Notes: generated by a model not told the origin, from the letters alone. Numbered from the stretch's first letter, positions 1 to 6,417 are shown. The stretch: 6,565 bases of DNA from an uncultured Acidimicrobiaceae bacterium (GCA_903919215.1 CAIXHI010000084.1:1-6565), one strand, 5' to 3'. Numbers and translations: made by a program.

Positions 1-645
1 CGACTGCTCACCGCCGAACTGGTCAGCACCAAGTCGTGGGAGGGCGTCAGCGGACTGACCATCACCGAGGAGATAAAGGTCACGATTGCAGCCAACGCGG
101 CCATCCCGATCCTGGCCCACGACACATGGCCCTACCGGCAGGTGAAGGCGATCATCGTCCGCCCCAGTTCCACCACCTCGAACTCGAGGCGCTCCGGTCC
201 TGCCGCGGGCACCTACACGAACGACGCCGTCGACATCGTCGGCGAGGCCGTGCCCAACTTCGGGCCGGTTGCACTCTCATGGGACACCGTGGTGTACGAG
301 AGTCGCCACCCGCACCACGGGAACAACGTGGTGATTCACGAGTTCGCCCACAAGATCGATATGAATGACGGCTACGCCGACGGCGTGCCACCGCTCCGCG
401 GCGCATTCCTCGACGGTTGGCGCGAAGTACTGAACGATGAGTTCGAACGAACCGAAGCACGCGAGTCGGATGCCGTGCTGCGGCCCTACGCGTTCAGCAG
501 CCCGGCCGAGTTCTTCGCCGTGAGCAGCGAAGTGTTCTTCTGCCGTCCAGCCGAACTGAACGAGGCCAAACCGATGCTGTACGCCGCACTACGCGACCTG
601 TACGCGCAGGACCCAGCGAGGTGGCGTCCAGCGTCAGTTGGATGA
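1..645 (+). CDS. mtfA: MtfA-like zinc-dependent peptidase, 5' end outside window
   Basis: The frame is open from base 1 and gives 214 residues before the TGA at 643-645, so the true start lies upstream. E. coli MtfA has about 265 residues, so roughly 50 N-terminal residues are probably missing. The zinc-peptidase signature HEFAH is at window residues 113-117, followed by KIDMNDGYADGVPPL, as in MtfA. His113 and His117 would bind zinc, Glu114 would be the catalytic base, and Glu170 in SPAEFFAV matches the third ligand (Glu212 of E. coli MtfA, aligned from memory). All key residues are therefore present. In E. coli MtfA is a cytosolic aminopeptidase-like enzyme that binds the repressor Mlc and affects glucose PTS control. 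An Mlc partner is not expected in an actinobacterium, so only the peptidase activity is a safe transfer. The gene is convergent with the TesB gene, with 28 nt between the stops. The family call is firm and the biological role is not. Confidence 0.9.
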   Translation, partial: RLLTAELVSTKSWEGVSGLTITEEIKVTIAANAAIPILAHDTWPYRQVKAIIVRPSSTTSNSRRSGPAAGTYTNDAVDIVGEAVPNFGPVALSWDTVVYESRHPHHGNNVVIHEFAHKIDMNDGYADGVPPLRGAFLDGWREVLNDEFERTEARESDAVLRPYAFSSPAEFFAVSSEVFFCRPAELNEAKPMLYAALRDLYAQDPARWRPASVG

Positions 646-673
646 CTGCCCGGCGCACATCGCCCGTCGCACG

Positions 674-1498
674 TCAATCAGCGGGTGGCCGCATCAACGC
701 TTCCTGCGTGAACATCGCTCCCAGCGTGCCATCGGCGCTGTGGATCGATCCGCCGTACAACCCGCGGGCGCCGCCGGCCATCAACGGCCACAGCCTCATC
801 AGGCTCCACTCGTCGGCGCGCAACGCAGTGCGGAACCACACGGCATGGTCGAGGCTGGGACCGCCGCTGGGCAGTCGATCAGCCTTGACGTTGGCGAACC
901 CGGTGCCGATGTCGGACATGTACGCGAACGCGCAGGCGTGGGTGAGACGGTCGTCAGCGAGGCGCTCGGAGGTTCTCATCCAGATGGTGGAACTGATGCG
1001 GTTGCCGAAGCGGTCGATGTGCAACGGCGGCACTGGCCGCGCTTCGGCGTTCGGGTAGTTGTCGTTGTACGGCTCTGCGGTGCACTCATCGGGGCCGGGC
1101 AACCCCTGCGCCATGGCCACGCCGTATTCGCCGCCATCCTCCTGCAGATGGAACGACGCAGTCAGATCGAAGATCACCTCGCCGTTCTGTAACGCGCTGA
1201 CACGGCGCGCCGAGAACGACTTGCCGTCGCGATCACGCTCGACCTTGAATACGACCGGACGAGCGCGCCAACCCGTGCGCAAGAAGTACCCGTGCATCGA
1301 GTGCGGCGAGCGCCCTTCGGGCACCGTCAGCCCAGCGGCCTTCAACGCCTGCGCTGCTACCTGGCCACCGAACAACGTCGGCCGGTCGGCGGTGGGAAAC
1401 TCGTTGATGCCGCGGTAGAGATCGCGATCGAGTTCCTCGAGATCGAGCAGCTCGGCCATCGACGGCAGCTGCGGCACGAACTCCGACGAATCGCTCAT
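674..1498 (-). CDS. tesB: Acyl-CoA thioesterase II (TesB family)
   Basis: The 274-residue protein would hydrolyse acyl-CoA to free acid and CoA in the cytosol. It has the double hot-dog architecture of TesB at about the usual length (E. coli TesB is near 286). N-terminal hot-dog marks are LFGGQ (42-46), HGYFLR (69-74), KSFSARRV (93-100), QNGEVIF (104-110) and ASFH (114-117). C-terminal marks are YMSD (193-196), LDHAVWF (216-222), ADEW (228-231), ARGLYGG (244-250) and QEALMR (265-270). Asp217 and Gln265 match two of the three E. coli catalytic residues. By hand alignment the third, a Thr in E. coli, falls at Leu239. The ATG start at 1498-1496 overlaps the stop of the upstream hydrolase gene as ATGA, and no good Shine-Dalgarno is visible, so translation is probably coupled. 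The chain length of its substrate cannot be predicted. Neighbours suggest a role beside the hydrolase rather than in a recognisable fatty-acid operon. Confidence 0.93.
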   Translation of the reverse strand: MSDSSEFVPQLPSMAELLDLEELDRDLYRGINEFPTADRPTLFGGQVAAQALKAAGLTVPEGRSPHSMHGYFLRTGWRARPVVFKVERDRDGKSFSARRVSALQNGEVIFDLTASFHLQEDGGEYGVAMAQGLPGPDECTAEPYNDNYPNAEARPVPPLHIDRFGNRISSTIWMRTSERLADDRLTHACAFAYMSDIGTGFANVKADRLPSGGPSLDHAVWFRTALRADEWSLMRLWPLMAGGARGLYGGSIHSADGTLGAMFTQEALMRPPAD

Positions 1499-2283
1499 CC
1501 GAACACATCCGAATGCGCACGGCGCGCGAGGTCAACCGTGTGGCGCACGAACCCTGCCCACACCGGTGGGTTCCCCATGTGGGCGAAGTGGTTGGCACCC
1601 TCTCCGACGTACAACTCGGCGTTGGTGCGCCGGGCGGTCTCCCGGTGGGAACTGGCGACCTCGGGCTCAGGGTGCTCAGTGCCGACTCCCACCACCATCG
1701 GTACGTTCAGCCGGTCGAGATCCATGAACGGTGACTCCTGGCAGGCCATGTCGGCACGGAAGGCAACGCCCTCAGAGCGCAACAGCTCGCGGGTGCGTTC
1801 GGGAAGCTGTTCCCAGCGCTCATCGCCGAGAATGTCGCGGTTGAAGTCCTCACCCAGCTGGTATGGGTCGTCGTAGCGGGCGAACTCCATCATGCGTTCC
1901 CACTGACCGATGGTGGACCACCACGTCCATGGCACCATCGGCGGCTCCCACACGCCGAGTGCGAGGAACAACTCCGGAGCCTTGATCGCTGCGGCCATAC
2001 CAATCGCCCCACCGGCGCTCTGGCCGACGACGATCGACGGTGTGCCGTCGAGCAGTTCCAACAGGTCGTCCGCGTGGTGATCGAACCCGCCCGGGCCGAC
2101 TGCACCGGCAGCCAGCGACTTGCCGTACCCACGACGGTCGTACGTCGTGACCGGCATGTCGTGCAGCAAGTGCACGACATGGGCGAGGTTCTTGGCCCGA
2201 TCTGGTGCGCCATGAACCAGCACCACCGGCGGACCGGCGTGGTGCTGATAATGACGGACGACATGAAGACCTTCGGGAGCCAC
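1495..2283 (-). CDS. Alpha/beta hydrolase fold protein
   Basis: The 262-residue protein carries the usual landmarks of the fold: oxyanion-hole VHGAPD (23-28), YDRRGYGKS (48-56), the nucleophile elbow GQSAGG (87-92) with Ser89, and a C-terminal GANHFAH (229-235) with His232 as the likely catalytic base. The acid is probably one of the acidic residues in GTEHPEPE (201-208) but I cannot assign it. A Trp- and Met-rich cap segment (about 112-135) would shape the substrate pocket. No signal peptide is visible, so it is probably cytosolic. The start is GTG at 2283-2281. An in-frame TGA at 2289-2287 means no longer start exists. A TAGGTT box sits 7 nt before the GTG, so the gene may have its own leaderless promoter. 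It overlaps tesB by 4 nt. It could be an esterase, lactonase, epoxide hydrolase-like or C-C hydrolase. The substrate is unknown. Confidence 0.88.
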   Translation of the reverse strand: MAPEGLHVVRHYQHHAGPPVVLVHGAPDRAKNLAHVVHLLHDMPVTTYDRRGYGKSLAAGAVGPGGFDHHADDLLELLDGTPSIVVGQSAGGAIGMAAAIKAPELFLALGVWEPPMVPWTWWSTIGQWERMMEFARYDDPYQLGEDFNRDILGDERWEQLPERTRELLRSEGVAFRADMACQESPFMDLDRLNVPMVVGVGTEHPEPEVASSHRETARRTNAELYVGEGANHFAHMGNPPVWAGFVRHTVDLARRAHSDVFG

Positions 2284-2290
2284 GGCTCAG

Positions 2291-2296
2291 AACCTA
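2291..2296 (-). promoter_or_regulatory. Candidate -10 box (TAGGTT) for the alpha/beta hydrolase gene
   Basis: The minus strand reads TAGGTT, then 7 nt, then the GTG start at 2283. This matches the actinobacterial TANNNT -10 element at the distance expected for a leaderless or nearly leaderless transcript. The AGG within it could instead serve as a weak Shine-Dalgarno. A TTGACG lies further upstream in the same 60-nt gap (2284-2343), but 27 nt from the box, too far to be its -35. The same heptamer TAGGTTC recurs ahead of the molybdenum subunit gene. Confidence 0.4.
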
Positions 2297-2343
2297 CCCA
2301 GTGACTGCCGCACCTGACGAGTGCGTCAAGTGTGTCGTGCGGC

Positions 2344-4743
2344 TCAGATCCCTTCGGCCGCAGCCAGCCCTTCCTCATCCACCACGTGGACCCCACGCAT
2401 CCGGGCGAAGACGATCGGCGGGTCGCTCCACGGATCGGGCAACGTGCCTGCCTCGGCATCGCGGATCGTGCGCCACACGCGCTCGCTGGTGCACGGCATG
2501 TCGATGTGGCGCACCCCGAGGTGCGCCAGCGCGTCGATGACCGCGTTCTGCACTGCTGGGGTGGCCCCGATCGTGGTGGCCTCGCCGATGCCCTTCGCGC
2601 CCAATGGGTTCAGTGGTGTGGGCGTCTCGGTGCTGTGCACCTCGAAGTTCGGGAACTCCGCTGCCGACGGCAACGCGTAGTCCATCAAGTTCGCGGTCAG
2701 CGGGTTGCCATCGCTGTCGTAGCGCACTTCTTCGAACAACGCTTGACTGGCACCCGCGGCGAGGCCACCGTGCTGCTGACCCTCCACGAGCAGCGGGTTC
2801 AGCACCGTGCCGCAATCGTCGACCGCGATGTGGCGGATGAGCGTCACCTTGCCGGTGTCCTGATCCACCTCGACCACCGAGATGTGCGCACCGAACGGGA
2901 ACGTGGCTGCACCCTGATCGAAGTCGAGTTGCGCCGCCAGGCCGACCGTTCCGTCATCGTGGTCGACCGCTTCGGCATCGGCCTCGGCAGCCTGGGCGAG
3001 CGCTGCCCAGTCGAGCGCGCCCGCTGGAACACCGGCCACGCCGATGGTGCCGCGCTCGACATCGACCACGATGTCGGCCGGGTCGGCTTCCAGCAGCCGG
3101 CCCGCCAGAGTGCGGGCTTTCGTGACCACTGCTTCTGTGGCACGGTGCACCGCCGAACCGCCGAGTTGCAGCGAACGTGAACCGCCGGTGCCGCCACCGC
3201 TGCGCACGAGGTCGGTGTCGCTCTGCACCAGGCGAATGCGCTCGACCGGAATACCCGTCTGCGCGCTGACGATCATTGCGAACGCAGTTTGGTGACCTTG
3301 ACCGTGGGCCGACGTGCCGGCCATCACCGTGGCCGAACCATCGGGGTGCACCTGCAGTGCGCCGTACTCACTGCTGGCGCCGCCAGCGGTGACCTCCACG
3401 TAACACGACACACCGATACCCAGCAGCGTGCGGTCGCCGCGCGCCCGGCGCTCAGCCTGTTCGCGACGAAGGTCGGCGTAGTCGGCGAGTCGCGCCGCCT
3501 CGTGCAGCGGGGTGCTGTACGCGCCGCTGTCGTACTTGGCGCCGGTGAGCGTCGTGTACGGGAACACGTCGTCGGCCAACAGGTTCTTCAACCGCAACTC
3601 GATCGGATCAATACCCAACGTGAGCGCCACTTGATCGACAGCCCGCTCGAGCAAGGCCGTCGCCTCGGGGCGGCCGGCACCGCGATACGGCCCCATCGGC
3701 GTGGTGTTGGTGGCCGCGACGGCGATGTCGAACTGGATGGCAGGGAACCGGTACGTGCCCTGCGACATGCGCCGCGTACCAGCCGACAAGAAGGCACCAA
3801 TATCGGGATAGGCGCCGCCATCGCCGACGAGATGAACCCGCAGACCGGTGAACGTGCCGTCGTACTTGGCGCCGATCTCGACGTACTGCACCTGGCCGCG
3901 GCTGTGCACCATGCACAACATGTCTTCGCTGCGGGTGGCAACCCAGGCGACCGCCCGATTCAACCGCAGCGCACACGCAGCGACCACGGTCTGCTCGCCG
4001 AACAGACCGGCCTTGCCGCCGAATCCGCCGCCGACGTGCGGAATGATCACGTGGATCTGGCTGGTAGGAACACCCAGCGCGACAGCAAGCGACCGATGCA
4101 GCAGGTGCGGCATCTGCGTGCTGCCGTAGAACGTGAGACGACCATCCGCTGCCGGCTCCGCCGCCGCCGCATGCGGCTCCATCGGGGCCACAGCCATGCG
4201 CTGATTCACATAGCGGCCACGCACGACCACATCGGCGTCGGCGAAATCACCAGGGAGCGCCGGATCGTTCGTCGACAGCGCCAGATTGTCGGAGCGCTGC
4301 TCATACAGCAATGGTGCCCCGTCAGCGAGTGCCGCCTCGGGATCGACCACAGCCGTCAGCGGCTCGTAATCCACCACCACTGCATCTGCAGCGTCGCGAG
4401 CCTGTGCGACGGTCTCGGCGAGCACCACCGCGATCGCCTGCCCCACGTAGCGCACCTTGTCGGTGGCCAACGGGGGTTTGAGGAAGTCGTCGTGCACCTT
4501 GGCCATCCCGGCGTGCGGTGCCAGGCCGAGGTCGGCGGCGGTGAACACCGCAACCACGCCCGGCATCTCGCGGGCTGCCTCGACATCGACACCCGCCAGA
4601 CGAGCATGTGCCATCTCGGAGCGCACGAACACCGCGTGGGCAGCGTTCACCAACTGCAGGTCGTCGACGTAGCGCGCCGTTCCCAGCAGGAGTTCGGGGT
4701 CTTCAGTGCGCAGCACACGTGTGCCAAGGATGGAACCGGCCAT
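2344..4743 (-). CDS. Molybdopterin-dependent oxidoreductase large subunit, CO dehydrogenase form II/aldehyde oxidase-like
   Basis: The 799-residue protein is full length for the large (MoCo-binding) subunit of the xanthine oxidase family. The N-terminal hammerhead domain covers about 15-130 (RTEDPELLLGTARYVDDL at 12-29, RYVGQ at 98-102). The cofactor domain follows, with GSTQMPH (207-213), VGGGFGGK (237-244), GPYRGAGRPE (351-360), AHGQGHQT (479-486), GGSRS (520-524) and KGIGEAT (717-723), where Glu721 is the expected catalytic base. The active-site loop is PYRGAGR, the form II type, rather than the AYxCSFR loop with the Cys that binds copper in true form I CO dehydrogenase. CO oxidation is therefore not supported, and an aldehyde or N-heterocycle hydroxylase is as likely. 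No FAD (medium) or 2Fe-2S (small) subunit gene is in the window, which is unusual. The ATG at 4743-4741 is 9 nt beyond the RIC stop, with TAGGTT 6 nt before it. Confidence 0.93.
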   Translation of the reverse strand: MAGSILGTRVLRTEDPELLLGTARYVDDLQLVNAAHAVFVRSEMAHARLAGVDVEAAREMPGVVAVFTAADLGLAPHAGMAKVHDDFLKPPLATDKVRYVGQAIAVVLAETVAQARDAADAVVVDYEPLTAVVDPEAALADGAPLLYEQRSDNLALSTNDPALPGDFADADVVVRGRYVNQRMAVAPMEPHAAAAEPAADGRLTFYGSTQMPHLLHRSLAVALGVPTSQIHVIIPHVGGGFGGKAGLFGEQTVVAACALRLNRAVAWVATRSEDMLCMVHSRGQVQYVEIGAKYDGTFTGLRVHLVGDGGAYPDIGAFLSAGTRRMSQGTYRFPAIQFDIAVAATNTTPMGPYRGAGRPEATALLERAVDQVALTLGIDPIELRLKNLLADDVFPYTTLTGAKYDSGAYSTPLHEAARLADYADLRREQAERRARGDRTLLGIGVSCYVEVTAGGASSEYGALQVHPDGSATVMAGTSAHGQGHQTAFAMIVSAQTGIPVERIRLVQSDTDLVRSGGGTGGSRSLQLGGSAVHRATEAVVTKARTLAGRLLEADPADIVVDVERGTIGVAGVPAGALDWAALAQAAEADAEAVDHDDGTVGLAAQLDFDQGAATFPFGAHISVVEVDQDTGKVTLIRHIAVDDCGTVLNPLLVEGQQHGGLAAGASQALFEEVRYDSDGNPLTANLMDYALPSAAEFPNFEVHSTETPTPLNPLGAKGIGEATTIGATPAVQNAVIDALAHLGVRHIDMPCTSERVWRTIRDAEAGTLPDPWSDPPIVFARMRGVHVVDEEGLAAAEGI

Positions 4744-4749
4744 GTGGCG

Positions 4750-4755
4750 AACCTA
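4750..4755 (-). promoter_or_regulatory. Candidate -10 box (TAGGTT) overlapping the RIC stop codon
   Basis: The minus strand reads TAGGTT, then 6 nt, then the ATG of the molybdenum subunit gene. The TAG of this box is also the stop codon of the upstream RIC gene. The spacing is that of a leaderless TANNNT promoter. No -35-like hexamer is visible about 17 nt upstream. The AGG could alternatively act as a weak ribosome binding site in an operon transcript, so the two readings cannot be separated from sequence alone. Confidence 0.42.
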
Positions 4756-5463
4756 GCGGCCGAGTTCGGACTCCATGCGTACGATCCTCGGGAACAGCAC
4801 GTTGTTCTCTTTGTGAATGTGCAAGTGCGTATCGGCCTCAAGCTGTTGCAGGCCCTGGTAGCAGGCGACGTAGGTGGCGCAGCCGTCGGCGGGTGGCTGG
4901 AAGCCACCCGTCAGCTGACGCAGTGTGGCGAGCAGTTCCCCCACCCGATCGTGCTCGCTGAGCATCACCGAGATCGGGTTGCGCAGTGTGCCGCAATGAA
5001 AGTCGGGAGCCGTCGCGGCCAGCGCCAACTCGCGCACCATCGGGAACAGCACCCGCTCCTCTTTCAGCAGATGCGGCTCGAGATCGGCACGGATCTCCTC
5101 GTAGCACCTGGCCACCTCGGCCAATTCGGGGTGACGTTCACCGTGCACCGACTCGATCTTGGCCACCAGCGCCGATAGGCGTGGCAGCTCATCGCGCAGG
5201 TACGCGTGGTGCACCAATTCCAGGTGATCGCAGAGTTCCGCGGCGTCCATTCCCGACCACTCGGCCGGCTGCGAGGCACCTGCGGCGGCATCCAGTTCGG
5301 CCACCGTCAACGCCGGGTCGAGTCCGCTCGCGGCGCATGCCTGCGCAAGCGACTTCCCGCCCCCGCAGCAGTAGTCCAGTCCCCGTCGCTCGAACTCGCG
5401 AGCGAGCTGAGGGAACTGCTCCACCAGCTCGCCGAGGCTCTTGTCCTGATCGATTGTGTTCAC
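4753..5463 (-). CDS. Iron-sulfur cluster repair di-iron protein (RIC/ScdA/YtfE family)
   Basis: The 236-residue protein has the two RIC domains in order. The N-terminal ScdA_N (DUF542) segment (about 5-60) has the diagnostic GLDYCCGGGKSL (28-39), with Cys32-Cys33. A hemerythrin-like four-helix domain (about 75-230) follows. Likely di-iron ligands by family pattern are a His in the 80-86 cluster, His131 and Glu135 (EPHLLKEE), His171 (SEHDR), and His215 and Glu219 (HIHKENNVLFP). RIC proteins repair Fe-S clusters damaged by nitric oxide or peroxide in the cytosol. The start is taken as GTG 5463-5461, because it overlaps the ywiC stop as GTGA and has AGGAG 10 nt upstream. GTG 5472 is in frame but only 1 nt from AGGAG. 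Gene order after a YwiC-like gene fits a nitrosative stress unit. The frame stays open far upstream into ywiC, but that extension is an Arg-rich shadow. No obvious defect is visible. Confidence 0.94.
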   Translation of the reverse strand: MNTIDQDKSLGELVEQFPQLAREFERRGLDYCCGGGKSLAQACAASGLDPALTVAELDAAAGASQPAEWSGMDAAELCDHLELVHHAYLRDELPRLSALVAKIESVHGERHPELAEVARCYEEIRADLEPHLLKEERVLFPMVRELALAATAPDFHCGTLRNPISVMLSEHDRVGELLATLRQLTGGFQPPADGCATYVACYQGLQQLEADTHLHIHKENNVLFPRIVRMESELGR

Positions 5464-6236
5464 AGCATCCACACTCCTGTACTCGTAGCCAGCACCAGCC
5501 CTACACCGAGGGCCATTTGCCGGAGACCTAGAACCTTCGGCGCGACCGGCGCACGGCGCACCCACACCACTTGCAGCGCCGCCAGCAGCACCAGCCAGCC
5601 GAGGCCGACCAGCAACTGTCGATCGAGCGCAACGGCCACCACGCCGATAGCGAGGGCGGCGAGCTGCGCACGATCGCTGGGACGAACCTCGCCGGCGCTG
5701 CGCCGCAACCGCATGATCTGCACGCGGACGAACGGGATCGCCCCAACCGACCGCGCGGCAAGCACGAACCACGCGCCCACCGCCAGCCGAGTGCTGTGCC
5801 CGCCGGCCACCACGATCGCAGCCGCGACCGCGGAGATGGCCGCCGAGCCGCACAGCTCGGGGAGCAGGCGGCGGCCACGGCTGCGCACGTCGAACCACAA
5901 CTCCACTGCGACCAGCGGAACCGCGCACAGCACCGGCACGGCCCACGACCACCCGGCGGCAGCCACGGCCCACACCCCACACACAGCGAGCAACAGCAGC
6001 TCGCCAACGGCGAAGCGCAACGCCAACTGTGATCGTCGCTGCCACTGCGTCCGGCGACGATCGATGACCGCCAACTTCAGCGGAGTCCGCACGAGGAACG
6101 CGGCGAATGCGGCGAGGCCGAGCGACAACCCACCCCACGAGGGCGCGATCAGTAGGCCCAGCAACACCGGTTCGAGGGTCAGCCCCCAGCCACCGTGCTC
6201 GCTGGGCATCGCCGCCTGTTTCCACTCCGCGGTCAT
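5460..6236 (-). CDS. YwiC-like integral membrane protein
   Basis: The 258-residue protein is strongly hydrophobic, with about eight or nine candidate membrane helices (roughly 19-32, 35-50, 75-93, 97-113, 130-146, 151-170, 190-204, 207-226, 239-256). The family hallmark is the N-terminal MPSEHGGWGLTLEPVLLG (10-27), which corresponds to PKEHGAW-type starts. VIDRRRTQWQRR (58-69) forms a basic cytoplasmic loop, and ARSVGAIPFVRVQIMRLRR (161-179) is also typical. Its biochemical function is not established. The B. subtilis namesake sits in the nitrate respiration locus near fnr and nar genes (from memory), and here the gene overlaps the RIC gene by 4 nt, which suggests a shared stress context. The start used is ATG 6236. 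ATG 6209 (Met10) is a credible alternative, since the conserved region begins there and neither site has a strong ribosome binding site. A candidate promoter and short leader reading frame lie upstream (6277-6330). Confidence 0.85.
   Translation of the reverse strand: MTAEWKQAAMPSEHGGWGLTLEPVLLGLLIAPSWGGLSLGLAAFAAFLVRTPLKLAVIDRRRTQWQRRSQLALRFAVGELLLLAVCGVWAVAAAGWSWAVPVLCAVPLVAVELWFDVRSRGRRLLPELCGSAAISAVAAAIVVAGGHSTRLAVGAWFVLAARSVGAIPFVRVQIMRLRRSAGEVRPSDRAQLAALAIGVVAVALDRQLLVGLGWLVLLAALQVVWVRRAPVAPKVLGLRQMALGVGLVLATSTGVWML
5474..5478 (-). promoter_or_regulatory. Shine-Dalgarno AGGAG for the RIC gene
   Basis: This is the clearest ribosome binding site in the window. It lies inside the last codons of ywiC, 10 nt before GTG 5463 and only 1 nt before GTG 5472. 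The spacing favours GTG 5463, the start that also forms the GTGA overlap with the ywiC stop. Confidence 0.65.
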
Positions 6237-6276
6237 CGCGCCCAGGTTGTGGCGCTGTCCGACGGCAATGGGGCGC

Positions 6277-6318
6277 TCACCTGCGACACGAAGCCCGGCG
6301 GGTGATCTTCAACCACAT
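6277..6318 (-). CDS. Possible 13-residue leader peptide upstream of ywiC
   Basis: The minus strand reads ATG at 6318 and stops with TGA at 6279-6277, giving MWLKITRRASCRR. A TANNNT box (TAGCGT, 6330-6325) lies exactly 6 nt before the ATG, as for a leaderless transcript. The frame ends 40 nt before the ywiC ATG. The basic, Cys-containing sequence loosely recalls the short RR-and-Cys leader peptides seen before some actinobacterial sulfur-metabolism genes, but the match is weak. A chance reading frame of this length is quite possible. If real it would be a cis-acting translated leader of the ywiC-RIC transcript. Confidence 0.25.
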   Translation of the reverse strand: MWLKITRRASCRR

Positions 6319-6324
6319 GGCCGC

Positions 6325-6330
6325 ACGCTA
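6325..6330 (-). promoter_or_regulatory. Candidate -10 box (TAGCGT) for the ywiC-RIC transcript
   Basis: TAGCGT on the minus strand fits TANNNT and would place transcription initiation near 6318, about 82 nt ahead of the ywiC ATG. No convincing -35 is seen at the normal distance; a TTGGCG upstream is too close, with 9 nt between. It faces away from the nitronate monooxygenase promoter in the same 184-nt divergent gap (6237-6420). Confidence 0.33.
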
Positions 6331-6400
6331 TTGGACACGCGCCAACCACCAGCAGGGACCTTGGTCACCATGCGCTCGGCCGACACGACCCAGCGCGACG

Positions 6401-6417
6401 GGCAGGGTTACCCTGCC
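6401..6417. repeat. Perfect 17-nt palindrome in front of the nitronate monooxygenase gene
   Basis: GGCAGGGT-T-ACCCTGCC has two 8-nt arms that are exact reverse complements around one central base. It ends 3 nt before the ATG at 6421 and covers the whole candidate -10 box at 6409-6414. The symmetry fits either a dimeric regulator's operator or a hairpin at the start of a longer transcript. It is not followed by a T tract and precedes a start codon, so a terminator for the + gene is unlikely. Confidence 0.6.
6409..6414 (+). promoter_or_regulatory. Candidate -10 box (TACCCT) for leaderless nitronate monooxygenase mRNA
   Basis: TACCCT matches TANNNT and is separated from the ATG at 6421 by exactly 6 nt, which would put the transcription start on the A of the start codon. 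No Shine-Dalgarno is present in the bases directly before this ATG, which supports leaderless initiation. No clear -35 is visible. The box lies within the right half of the 17-nt palindrome. Confidence 0.42.

Noticed and set aside
643..676. Possible bidirectional terminator between the convergent mtfA and tesB stops
   Set aside because: Only 4-bp stems such as GGCG-CACAT-CGCC are visible and there is no T tract on either strand.
638..1192. Open + strand frame opposite tesB
   Set aside because: It overlaps the mtfA end and runs antisense to tesB, which has strong motifs; its composition is that of a shadow frame.
2316..2330. TTGACG in the 2284-2343 gap as a -35 element for the hydrolase gene
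   Set aside because: The distance to the TAGGTT box is 27 nt, well outside the normal spacing, and no -10-like hexamer occurs at 16-18 nt.
2344..4743. True CO dehydrogenase (CoxL form I)
   Set aside because: The active-site loop reads PYRGAGR instead of AYxCSFR, so the copper-binding Cys is missing, and coxM/coxS partners are absent.
3289..5178. Long open + strand frame of 629 codons opposite the molybdenum subunit and RIC genes
   Set aside because: It is antisense to two genes with clear family motifs, is rich in Arg, His and Gly, and has no recognisable domain. High-GC genes often leave such open antisense frames.
5473..6225. Upstream extension of the RIC frame through ywiC, which would give a 490-residue fusion
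   Set aside because: The extension is Arg- and Gly-rich without domain signs, overlaps the well-supported ywiC frame, and the GTGA overlap with AGGAG marks the start at 5463.
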